Assembly: GCA_046160545.1 (NCBI GenBank)
Contig: JBJXGS010000079.1
Span: 1-39,255 of the forward strand
DNA length: 39,255 bases
Source of the DNA: JAEUOS01 sp046160545
GTDB taxonomy: Bacteria > Pseudomonadota > Gammaproteobacteria > Burkholderiales > JAEUOS01
Reading direction: 5' to 3'
The notes under the pieces are model-generated. The model was not told the DNA's origin, did no database searches, and worked only from the letters and a program-made list of their open reading frames with translations. This document shows, in pieces, positions 25,058 to 31,916 of the stretch. A program made the translations under genes and the position numbers. Numbering within the stretch: the stretch's first letter is position 1; each line of letters starts with the position of its first letter.

Positions 25058-25626
25058 CAGTGTTTCTCCTTGCCGGCAAACGGGGTCGGCGCCAGGCGCG
25101 CCTGGTCAGGCGTGCCGAACAGCGCGACAACGCAGCGCGCGGCGACCGCGATCACCGACAGCAGCACCGTGATGAAGGCCAGGTACAGGAAGCCCTTGAT
25201 GATCCAGCGGTAGGCCACGCCGGTGGGCGCTTCCGAAGACTCACCCTGCAAATAGGAAACCATGAAGAAGTCGTGCGCATACGGCAGCGCGACCGCCAGG
25301 TAGGGCAATGCGAATGCGATGCAGCAGAACAGTTCCAGCCAGATCTTCTTGCGCGGCGTCATGCCGCCGGTAAACACGTCGATGCGCACGTGGCCGTTGA
25401 GGATGTAGGCATAGCCCAGCCAGGTGCAGAACAGCACCGCGTGCATGTGCCACTCGAGCTCCTGCAGGCGCGTCGAACCCAGCTCGGGGATCTGGAAGCC
25501 CATCTTGCGGCTGACGACATCCAGGGTGATGATCGCGATGCAGCCGATGAACGCCCAGGCGCCGGCATCCGCGATGCGTTTCAGGAACGCCTCGATCAAA
25601 TCAGAAATACGCAACAGGCCCTGCAT
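25057..25626 (-). CDS. dctQ: TRAP transporter small permease DctQ
   Basis: A 189-residue small membrane subunit of a TRAP transporter with four hydrophobic segments: AWAFIGCIAIITLDVVSRK, HMHAVLFCTWLGYAYIL, ELFCCIAFALPYLAVAL and FLYLAFITVLLSVIAVAA. The WHMHAVLF...HVRIDVF pattern matches the family; it is somewhat longer than the typical DctQ. It overlaps dctM by one base (TGATG) and follows dctP after a 121-bp gap containing a strong hairpin. Confidence 0.92.
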   Translation of the reverse strand: MQGLLRISDLIEAFLKRIADAGAWAFIGCIAIITLDVVSRKMGFQIPELGSTRLQELEWHMHAVLFCTWLGYAYILNGHVRIDVFTGGMTPRKKIWLELFCCIAFALPYLAVALPYAHDFFMVSYLQGESSEAPTGVAYRWIIKGFLYLAFITVLLSVIAVAARCVVALFGTPDQARLAPTPFAGKEKH

Positions 25627-25660
25627 GGGGTCTCCTGCAGAAAGATTACCGGGAATTGGT

Positions 25661-25697
25661 AGTGCCGCCGTCCCTTTTCAAATAGGGCGGCGGCACT
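25661..25697 (-). promoter_or_regulatory. Strong intra-operon hairpin between dctP and dctQ
   Basis: Arms AGTGCCGCCG and CGGCGGCACT pair perfectly over ten bases. They are extended by three further GGG/CCC pairs beyond a single bulged base, around an AT-rich loop. It lies in the 121-bp gap between the dctP stop and the dctQ start. Hairpins here are known from several binding-protein operons to allow partial termination or to protect the upstream mRNA. This would give more DctP than DctQM. The role is inferred. Confidence 0.7.
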
Positions 25698-25747
25698 GTC
25701 AGAGACGCCCGCACGCAGCGGGCGGTGGGTCGCAAGCGGCCTTACGC

Positions 25748-26815
25748 CTAGCGCAGATAGCCCATGTCCTTCCAGAGGGCGTATTCCTTGCGGAACGCGG
25801 AATACGAGTCCCAGGCCTTCTTGAACTCCGGGCTCTTGGCCTGCTGTTCGGCCGTGACTTCATTCCAGGCCTTCTCGAAGGCGTCAAGGAAGCTCTTCGG
25901 CCACTTCTTGATCGCCACGCCCTTGGACTGGATTTCCTTCATCGCCTTGAACTGTGTCGCTTCGCCCTCGGCGAACTGCTGCAGCATGGTGGCGTCACAG
26001 GCTGCCTGGATGATCGCTTTCTGGGTGCCGCTGAACTCGGCCCACTTCTTCTTGGAGATGATCAGTTCATTGATCGTCGCCTGCTGATGCCAACCGGGGA
26101 AGTAGTAGAACTTGGCGACCTGATGGAAGCCGAGCGTCAGGTCCATGACGGGCATCGAGAACTCGGTGGCGTCGATGGTGCCCAGTTGCAGGGCCTGGAA
26201 GATCTCGCCGGCCTGCAGGAGCTGGGTCGAAACGCCCATCTTCTGCATGACGTTGGCGCCCAGGCCGAAGAAGCGCATCTTCAGGCCCTTCAGGTCGTCA
26301 AGCGTCTTGATCTCCTTGCGGAACCAGCCGGAGGCTTCCGGGGAGATGATGCCGCAGGGGATCACCTCGACGTTGTACTTGGCGTGCAGTTCCTTCATGA
26401 GCTTTTCGCCACCGCCATGCTTGATCCAGGCGATGTATTCGCCAACATCGGGGCCGAACGGCACTGATCCGAACATGGCGAAGGCGATGTCCTTGCCGGT
26501 CCAGAAGCCGGATACGGTCCAGGCCATGTCGAGCGAGCCGTTGCCGACCGCGTCCAGGTACTGGTTGGCCGGCACCAGCGCGCCGGGCTCGAAGCCCTTG
26601 ACGTCGATACTGCCAGCGGAGAGCGTGCGCAGCATCTCGACCAAGCGTGTCTGGGTCGGTCCGAGCAGCCCGGTATTGCTGGGAAACGCCCAGCCCATCT
26701 GTACCCGTACCCGCTTGTCCGGGCCGGCGGCGGCCTTCTTGTCTTGAGCGATGGCCGGGGTGGAGGCCATGCCGATGGCCACGCATGCCGCGGCCAGTGC
26801 TTTCAGTACTCTCAT
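25748..26815 (-). CDS. dctP: TRAP transporter periplasmic receptor DctP
   Basis: A 355-residue periplasmic receptor of the TRAP DctP family. It has a signal peptide (MRVLKALAAACVAIGMASTPAIAQ) and RVQMGWAFPSNTGLLGPTQTR at the mature start. FEPGALVPANQYLDAVGNGSLDMAWTVSGFW, KEIKTLDDLKGLKMRFFGLGANVMQKMG and ALQLGTIDATEFSMP follow. The substrate-contacting Arg of the family lies in KMRFFG. It resembles the subgroup that binds oxo acids and similar carboxylates, but the ligand cannot be named. It is first of dctP-dctQ-dctM. The upstream gap holds operator-like palindromes. It is separated from dctQ by a hairpin that may set its higher expression. Confidence 0.94.
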   Translation of the reverse strand: MRVLKALAAACVAIGMASTPAIAQDKKAAAGPDKRVRVQMGWAFPSNTGLLGPTQTRLVEMLRTLSAGSIDVKGFEPGALVPANQYLDAVGNGSLDMAWTVSGFWTGKDIAFAMFGSVPFGPDVGEYIAWIKHGGGEKLMKELHAKYNVEVIPCGIISPEASGWFRKEIKTLDDLKGLKMRFFGLGANVMQKMGVSTQLLQAGEIFQALQLGTIDATEFSMPVMDLTLGFHQVAKFYYFPGWHQQATINELIISKKKWAEFSGTQKAIIQAACDATMLQQFAEGEATQFKAMKEIQSKGVAIKKWPKSFLDAFEKAWNEVTAEQQAKSPEFKKAWDSYSAFRKEYALWKDMGYLR

Positions 26816-26951
26816 GATTTCTCCTCTTGTTGATAAGACTTCGCGATTTGGTGCGAATCTCGGAAAACCCGCCGGCTTCTGGCAGGCCGCAAGCTAACAT
26901 GGCCGGACGACGCGTGCAACAGCATGTTCCATCCATTCAATGGTTGCAGCG

Positions 26952-26961
26952 CAACATGTTG
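26952..26961. promoter_or_regulatory. Perfect 10-bp palindrome upstream of dctP
   Basis: CAACATGTTG is a perfect palindrome in the 210-bp region between the cupin-like gene and dctP. A degenerate copy (AACAGCATGTT) occurs near 26918-26928, about 30 bases nearer dctP. The paired arrangement suggests an operator for a dimeric regulator of the TRAP operon. No regulator gene is in the window. Confidence 0.35.
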
Positions 26962-27025
26962 ATCGCGGTCAAACGGACAGAAATTACGCTAGGAACCTGG
27001 CGCTGCGCCAGGCACGTCCGAGCGT

Positions 27026-27802
27026 TCAGGCGCCGGTGTCGCGCCCAGGCAGGGCCAGGTGCGCGGATGCATACGCCGGATCAGTATCGGGAAACTCCAG
27101 TGCCAGCACTTCCGCAGGTAGTGCACCGGTCGTCAAGGCGTAGGAAGGTTCGGTACTGGAGACAAAGATGTTCTCCAGGCGCTCGAGCAGGACACCGTCA
27201 TGTTGCACCGCTCCAGCCAGCACCACCAGATACATGCCTATCGAGCGCGCCAGATGCGGCACGTCCAGCGACCTGTGGGGAGGCAATCGGTACTGGGAGA
27301 CGCCCAGCCCATGCTGATCGTCGCGGTGCACCCAATGCATGGTCGGCGCGGCAAGCGCCAGCAATGACGAAGAATCGAGCAAGGTGAGCGTCTCGGAACT
27401 GTAGTGCAGCTTGGGGCCCCTGACGAGGCTGGCCATTTTCTCGGGCAGCCATTGGGCGCCCGGATCCCATTGGGCGCGCAGCGTCAGGTAGTTGATGCCG
27501 TCCGGCCCGCTGGCGATCGGCCCGTAACCGGTGTAGGCACCCGCGTAATGGACGACATACGGCCGGATTTCGTGCCGACCGATACTGCCGGAGCCGTCGG
27601 TGAAGAGCTGGAACTGGTTGCGCGCATGATAGTGCGACGGGTTGGTCCGGCCGGGAAGCTGCCGCACCAGAAAAGACTGTGGTGCGAATTGAGCATCGGG
27701 CGGCGATTCGATGTAGTTGCCGCGCCAGTAATGCAGGCCATTGGGCAGTTCCCAATAGACGCGGCTTGCTTCTTCCCTGTCACGCGTACCCAGAACAATC
27801 AT
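27026..27802 (-). CDS. Cupin-like hypothetical protein
   Basis: A 258-residue cytoplasmic protein with no signal peptide. The first half contains LPGRTNPSHYHARNQFQLFTDG, in which HYHARNQFQ resembles the metal-binding first motif of cupins (HxH followed by a Q or E). YVVHYAGAYTGYGPI and GINYLTLRAQWDPGA look like following strands. The second half, with PTMHWVHRDDQHGLGVSQYRLPPHRSL, may be a second cupin-like unit. Purine-rich AGGGGA precedes ATG 27802. It follows a Bug gene on the same strand by 84 bp, so the two are probably co-transcribed. I do not recognise the specific family; a metal-dependent enzyme or sensor of the imported compound is possible. Confidence 0.7.
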   Translation of the reverse strand: MIVLGTRDREEASRVYWELPNGLHYWRGNYIESPPDAQFAPQSFLVRQLPGRTNPSHYHARNQFQLFTDGSGSIGRHEIRPYVVHYAGAYTGYGPIASGPDGINYLTLRAQWDPGAQWLPEKMASLVRGPKLHYSSETLTLLDSSSLLALAAPTMHWVHRDDQHGLGVSQYRLPPHRSLDVPHLARSIGMYLVVLAGAVQHDGVLLERLENIFVSSTEPSYALTTGALPAEVLALEFPDTDPAYASAHLALPGRDTGA

Positions 27803-27886
27803 CGGTCCCCTGCCCCCTCGAGTTCGTCAATCCCGCCGCGTTGCACGCATGCCAGCGCGCAACGTACGTCCGCAAGAAAGCCAGTC

Positions 27887-28858
27887 CTATTCCACCTTTA
27901 TGCCTGCATCCTTGATCACCTTGCCCCACTTGGCCATTTCCGAACGGATGTAGGTGCCGAAAGCCTCGGGAGTGCTGGAAGCAAGCTCTGCTCCGATGGC
28001 TACGAACCGTGCCGGCAATTCGGGCTGGGCCAGGATCTTCACAATCTCGGCGTTGAGCTTCTGGACGATGTCGCGCGGCGTGCCTGCCGGTGCGACCAGG
28101 CCGGCCCAGCCGGCGGACTCGAAACCCGGATAACCGGACTCCGCGATCGTCGGCAGGTCCGGCAGCGCGCTGGTGCGAGCAGGCGCCGCCACCGCGATTC
28201 CCTTGAGCTTGCCGGCCTTGACCTGCGGCACGATGAGCGGCCCGGTCTCGAACATGAGGGCGATCTGGCCGCCGAGAAGATCTGTCACCGCAGGCGGCGA
28301 CCCCTTGTAGGGGACATGCAGCATGGACAATCCGGCAACGCTCATGAAGTACTCGGCGGCGAGGTGATTCGCCGCGCCGTTGCCGGCAGTGCCGAAATTC
28401 ACCTTGCCCGGGTTGCCCTTCACATGGGCAACCAAGTCCTTGAGATTGCTGGCCGGCATGGCGGGGCCCGCAGCAAGGAAGAACGGCACCTTCATGATCG
28501 CCGAGACCGGCGTGAAGTCGCGCACCGGATCGTAGGGAAGCTTCGCGTACATGCTGGGGTTCACCGCGAGGCTGCCGGAAGAGCCCATCAGGAGCGTGTA
28601 GCCGTCGTTTGGCGCCTTCGCCCCTGCCTCGGTGCCGATGATGCTGGCCGCACCCGGGCGGTTGTCGATCACGAACGGCTGGCCGAGACTCTCCGAGAGC
28701 TTTTGCGCGACCGCGCGAGCCGACTGGTCGGTGGCCTGCCCCGGCGGAAAGGCTACGATGATGCGCACCGGCCGGTTGGGATACGCCGCCTGGGACAGGG
28801 CCTGCGACGAAACAACCAGCATCGGGAGCAACGGCAACAGCACGCGCAACAACGTCAT
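27887..28858 (-). CDS. Bug/TctC-family periplasmic substrate-binding protein
   Basis: A 323-residue Bug receptor. It has a hydrophobic signal peptide (MTLLRVLLPLLPMLVVSSQALSQ) and a mature start YPNRPVRIIVAFPPGQATD. In the first binding loop the usual GG is GQ. Other blocks are DNRPGAASIIGTEAGAKA, PNDGYTLLMGSSGSLAVNP, NFGTAGNGAANHLAAEYFMS, LHVPYKGSPPAVTDLLGGQ and APAGTPRDIVQKL. It is divergent from the CoA-transferase/selenoprotein operon across 116 bp, so both may respond to the same regulator. It may supply the acid that the CoA-transferase activates; this is inference. Confidence 0.93.
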   Translation of the reverse strand: MTLLRVLLPLLPMLVVSSQALSQAAYPNRPVRIIVAFPPGQATDQSARAVAQKLSESLGQPFVIDNRPGAASIIGTEAGAKAPNDGYTLLMGSSGSLAVNPSMYAKLPYDPVRDFTPVSAIMKVPFFLAAGPAMPASNLKDLVAHVKGNPGKVNFGTAGNGAANHLAAEYFMSVAGLSMLHVPYKGSPPAVTDLLGGQIALMFETGPLIVPQVKAGKLKGIAVAAPARTSALPDLPTIAESGYPGFESAGWAGLVAPAGTPRDIVQKLNAEIVKILAQPELPARFVAIGAELASSTPEAFGTYIRSEMAKWGKVIKDAGIKVE

Positions 28859-28974
28859 CGCAAGCCTCTTTCATCGTTTCATTCAAAGTGAAGCGCAGGA
28901 TTGTGCCATGCGCGGCGCCGGTCCAAGACGTGGTGCTAGACTCCCGCGCCACAGCCGCAACGGACTCAAGGGCG

Positions 28975-30207
28975 ATGGCAGGGATTCTCGACGGGATCGT
29001 GGTGTTGGATCTCACACGCTTCTTCTCGGGACCGCAGGCGACGCTGCTGCTCGCAGGTATGGGTGCCGAAGTCATCAAGATCGATGACCCGAAAGGCGGT
29101 GACCCCACCGCTTTCGCGCCACCGTTCGATGGGCCGCTTGGCATTGGCCTCGAGCGCCGTACGCCGCAGGACATGGGGCTTGCCTACCTGAAGCGAGCCC
29201 GCGCCAAGAAGTCAATGACCTTGAACCTCAAGTCGGAGGAAGGGCGGCGCATCTTCCTGGCCATGGTCGCACGCGCCGATGCCGTTGTCGAAAACTTCAG
29301 CGCGGGCGTCGCCGACCGGCTCGGCATCGGCTATGAAGAACTGAAAGCGGTCAACCCGCGCGTTGTCTATTGCTCGATCACCGGCTACGGGACGACCGGC
29401 CCGGCGCGCGACTCCAAGGCCTATGACCTGATGGTGCAGGCCGCAGTCGGTTTCATGGCGATGACCGGCCACCCCGACGAGCCGCCGGTCAAGGCCGCCT
29501 CGCCCCTGTCGGACGCGATCAGCGGTGTGTTCGCGGCCAACGGCGTCGTCGCCGCGCTCCTGCATCGCGAACGCACCGGACAAGGCCAGGCCGTCGAAGT
29601 CGCGATGGCCGACTGCCTCTTCGCACTCAGCTTCGACGAGCCGATCGACTGCTACGAGCGGCTCGGGCTCGCGCCCCGGCAGGGCAACCGCATCATGCGC
29701 TTCTCGCCCTTCAATGCGTTCCAGGCGGCCGACGGCTGGGTGGTGATCGGCGCGGCCACGCATGACGAATGGGTCGCGCTCATCGACGCCATGGGTCGCG
29801 CCGACCTGAAGGGCGATGCCGGCATGATGAACATCGGCTGGCGCATCATGAACAACGACGCGGTCGACCTTGTGGTCTCGTCATGGACAAGAGGCCGCAC
29901 CAAGGCCGAGATCGCGCAGGCACTCGATGCAGCCGGCGTGCCGTCAAGCCCGATTCGCTCGACCGACGAAGTGCTGCGCTGGGATCAATTGCTCGCCCGC
30001 AAGATGATCGTGCCGCTTGAAAACCCGCTCACCGGCGCGCCCGCGGCTGCCGCCGGTCCCGGCTTTCCGATCAAGTTCGGCGCCACGCCGGCGGGTTACG
30101 AATCACCATCGCCGATTCCCGGCGCGCATACCGACGAGATGCTTGAGCGTTTCGCGGATTGCGGCGCAGACGAGCGAACGCGGCTGCGTGCCGCGGGCGT
30201 CATCTAG
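28975..30207 (+). CDS. CaiB/BaiF-family (class III) CoA-transferase
   Basis: A 410-residue class III CoA-transferase, which moves CoA between acyl-CoA and a free carboxylic acid. ATG 28975 was preferred to an upstream ATG at 28888 because MAGILDGIVVLDLTRFFSGP is the standard N-terminus. The catalytic Asp of the family is Asp151 in AYDLMVQA, equivalent from memory to Asp169 of formyl-CoA transferase. Other blocks are GAEVIKIDDPKGGD, VVENFSAGVADRLGIGYEEL, ITGYGTTGP and AAGVPSSPIRSTDEV. It is the first gene of an operon with an unrecognised 347-residue protein and the UGSC selenoprotein. It probably activates a carboxylic acid brought in by the divergent Bug protein. The substrate is unknown. 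Confidence 0.93.
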   Translation: MAGILDGIVVLDLTRFFSGPQATLLLAGMGAEVIKIDDPKGGDPTAFAPPFDGPLGIGLERRTPQDMGLAYLKRARAKKSMTLNLKSEEGRRIFLAMVARADAVVENFSAGVADRLGIGYEELKAVNPRVVYCSITGYGTTGPARDSKAYDLMVQAAVGFMAMTGHPDEPPVKAASPLSDAISGVFAANGVVAALLHRERTGQGQAVEVAMADCLFALSFDEPIDCYERLGLAPRQGNRIMRFSPFNAFQAADGWVVIGAATHDEWVALIDAMGRADLKGDAGMMNIGWRIMNNDAVDLVVSSWTRGRTKAEIAQALDAAGVPSSPIRSTDEVLRWDQLLARKMIVPLENPLTGAPAAAAGPGFPIKFGATPAGYESPSPIPGAHTDEMLERFADCGADERTRLRAAGVI

Positions 30208-30234
30208 CATTTACCTAAGAACCGGAAATCCGTC

Positions 30235-31278
30235 ATGACTAGCGAATCCCCCTACGCCAGCGCCGCGATCGAAGTCGAGGACGTCTTCGCCGCCATCGAG
30301 CTCTACCAGGACCGTGGCTGGACCGACGGCCTGCCGATCGTGCCGCCGACCGCGCCGCTGATCGCGCGGTTTCTCGACGCCGCGCGGCTCGAGGCGAGCG
30401 CGGTGATCGGCGTCGAGCCGGTGCGACGGCGCAGCATCAGCGCCGAGAAGGTGGCGATCGCGGCCGTGATGGCGGGCTGCACACCGGCCTGCATGCCGGT
30501 GGTGGTCGCGATCGTGCGCGCGATGTGCGACCCTTCCTACGCGCTGCACGGCAGCACGGCGAGCACCGGCGGCAGCGCGCCCTTCATCGTCGTCAACGGT
30601 CCGATCCGCACCGCGCTCGGCATGAACGCCACGCACAACGTGCTGGGCAACGGCGCGCGCGCCAACGCCACCATCGGCCGCAGCGTTCGACTCATGATGC
30701 AGAACGTCCTGGGCGGTGTCCCCGGGCAGCTCGACCGCTCCACGCTCGGCCATCCGGGCAAATTCACCTTCTGCATCGCCGAGGACGAGGAAGACAGCCC
30801 GTGGCCCTCGCTCGCGACCGAGCGCGGCATGCCGGCAGGCACGTCTGCGGTGACGGTCATGCAGGTCGAATCACCGCACCAGATCATGAACGAGTGGACG
30901 ACCGATCCGCGCGAGATCCTCGATACCTATGCCGCGGCCATCAGGTCCAACATGCTGACCTACTCGATCTGGGAAGGCAACTACGCCTATGTGATCCCCA
31001 AGCAGCACCGCGAGATCTTTACCGCCGCCGGCTGGAACAAGCAGAACATTCGCGAATACACCTACGAGGTCGCGACGGTCAAACGCGGTGACTGGCGCTC
31101 GGTAGGCAAGGCCGCCGTCGCCGGACGCAAGGACGAGAACAAGGTCTACCGGGCACTGCGCTCCCCCGACGATTTGCTGGTCATCGCCGCCGGCGGACCG
31201 GCCGGCGGATTTGGTGCGATCATTCCGCCCTGGTACGGCAAGAAGTCGCTCGCGGTGACTGCCGCGGTCGATGCCTGA
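30235..31278 (+). CDS. Conserved-looking hypothetical protein, partner of the selenoprotein gene
   Basis: A 347-residue, apparently soluble protein without a signal peptide that I do not recognise. The most distinctive pieces are GWTDGLPIVPPT (residues 29-39) and AGCTPACMPVVVAI, with Cys82 and Cys86 four apart. HGSTASTGGSAPFIVVNGPI, NATHNVLGNGARANATIGR and LGHPGKFTFCIAEDEED follow, and the end contains PPWYGKKS. The many Gly, Asn and His residues look like an active site. The coding character is the same as its neighbours. It lies 27 nt after the CoA-transferase and 26 nt before the selenoprotein gene, on the same strand, so the three are likely one operon. The protein may form a complex with, or pass electrons or a substrate to, the selenocysteine protein. 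That is inference from position only. Confidence 0.85.
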   Translation: MTSESPYASAAIEVEDVFAAIELYQDRGWTDGLPIVPPTAPLIARFLDAARLEASAVIGVEPVRRRSISAEKVAIAAVMAGCTPACMPVVVAIVRAMCDPSYALHGSTASTGGSAPFIVVNGPIRTALGMNATHNVLGNGARANATIGRSVRLMMQNVLGGVPGQLDRSTLGHPGKFTFCIAEDEEDSPWPSLATERGMPAGTSAVTVMQVESPHQIMNEWTTDPREILDTYAAAIRSNMLTYSIWEGNYAYVIPKQHREIFTAAGWNKQNIREYTYEVATVKRGDWRSVGKAAVAGRKDENKVYRALRSPDDLLVIAAGGPAGGFGAIIPPWYGKKSLAVTAAVDA

Positions 31279-31304
31279 TCAATAGTCAATAAAGGAACCC
31301 AGCG

Positions 31305-31835
31305 ATGTCCATTACCGTATTTGATCCACGCCAGTCGCCACAGGGCTCGGCACTCGCCATGGCGCCGGCGCTCAAGTCGCTCGAGGGCAGTGTCGTCGGC
31401 ATGATCGACAACGCCAAGATCGGCACCAAGCGCCTGTTCGACTTCATCGAAGAGATCCTGCGCCGCGAACACGGCGTGCGCGAATTCATCCGTCGCCGCA
31501 AACCCGACGCGTCGCGTCCGGTACCGCCGGCGATGCTGGCGGAAATGGCCGGCGCCGACGCGATACTGGCCGCGACCGGCGACTGAGGGAGCTGCTCGTC
31601 GTGCAGTTTGCACGACGCCATCGAAGGCGAGCGCCTCGGCATCCCGTCAGTCGGGATCATGACCGACCGCTTCATCACCAGCGCGAACCTGGTCGCCGAA
31701 CTGAACGGCCTGAAAGGCTACCCGTTCTCGGTCATTCCGCATCCGATTGCCAACAACGATGACGCGGCGCTAAAGGCCAAGGCGGTCACGGCGGTACGCG
31801 AGATTGTCACGATGCTCACGCAACGCGCCGCGTGA
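31305..31835 (+). CDS. UGSC-family selenoprotein with in-frame UGA (selenocysteine 94)
   Basis: A 176-residue protein if TGA 31584-31586 is read as selenocysteine. ATG 31305 has AAAGGA eight bases upstream. Codons 1-93 end in AGADAILAATGD. After the TGA the same frame continues as GSCSSCSLHDAIEGERLG and IPSVGIMTDRFI, then FSVIPHPIANND, to a TGA at 31833-31835. The motif U-G-S-C-S-S-C is the hallmark of the UGSC family, first noticed in marine metagenomes and of unknown function; in homologs the first residue may be Cys. The N-terminal part (LEGSVVGMIDNAKIGTKRLFDFIEEIL) also matches my memory of the family. A perfect hairpin follows the TGA by ten bases. The Sec could be a redox or nucleophilic residue, with C97 and C100 as partners. 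A plain pseudogene seems unlikely because the frame is intact. Confidence 0.92.
31597..31617 (+). promoter_or_regulatory. Bacterial SECIS-type hairpin after the in-frame UGA
   Basis: A perfect 9-bp stem (CGTCGTGCA/TGCACGACG) closes a three-base loop GTT. It begins ten bases after the UGA codon, inside the coding sequence. Position, stability and a G-T-containing apical loop fit a bacterial SECIS element, to which SelB binds to bring Sec-tRNA. Codon positions in the stem still encode SSCSLHDA, so structure and protein overlap. SelB recognition itself is not shown. Confidence 0.8.
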
Positions 31836-31916
31836 ACGGACTTCCCGGCTGAGGAATGCTCGGCCGGCCCTGGCCCGCCTTGGGCAGCAAACGACTGCCG
31901 GCGACCAGGTCTCGCT

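Noticed and set aside
31305..31586. A pseudogene broken by a nonsense mutation
   Set aside because: There is no second defect. The frame downstream is intact to a natural stop, and a perfect hairpin follows the UGA at SECIS distance.
31608..31835. A separate small gene starting at TTG 31608 after the stop at 31584
   Set aside because: It is in the same frame as the upstream gene, has no ribosome binding site of its own, and its N-terminus would lie inside the SECIS-like hairpin. The joined product carries the UGSC motif, so a selenoprotein is the better reading.
31836..31916. A terminator between the selenoprotein and GGDEF-EAL genes
   Set aside because: I looked for a stem with a T-run in this convergent gap and found only short GC repeats that do not make a convincing hairpin.
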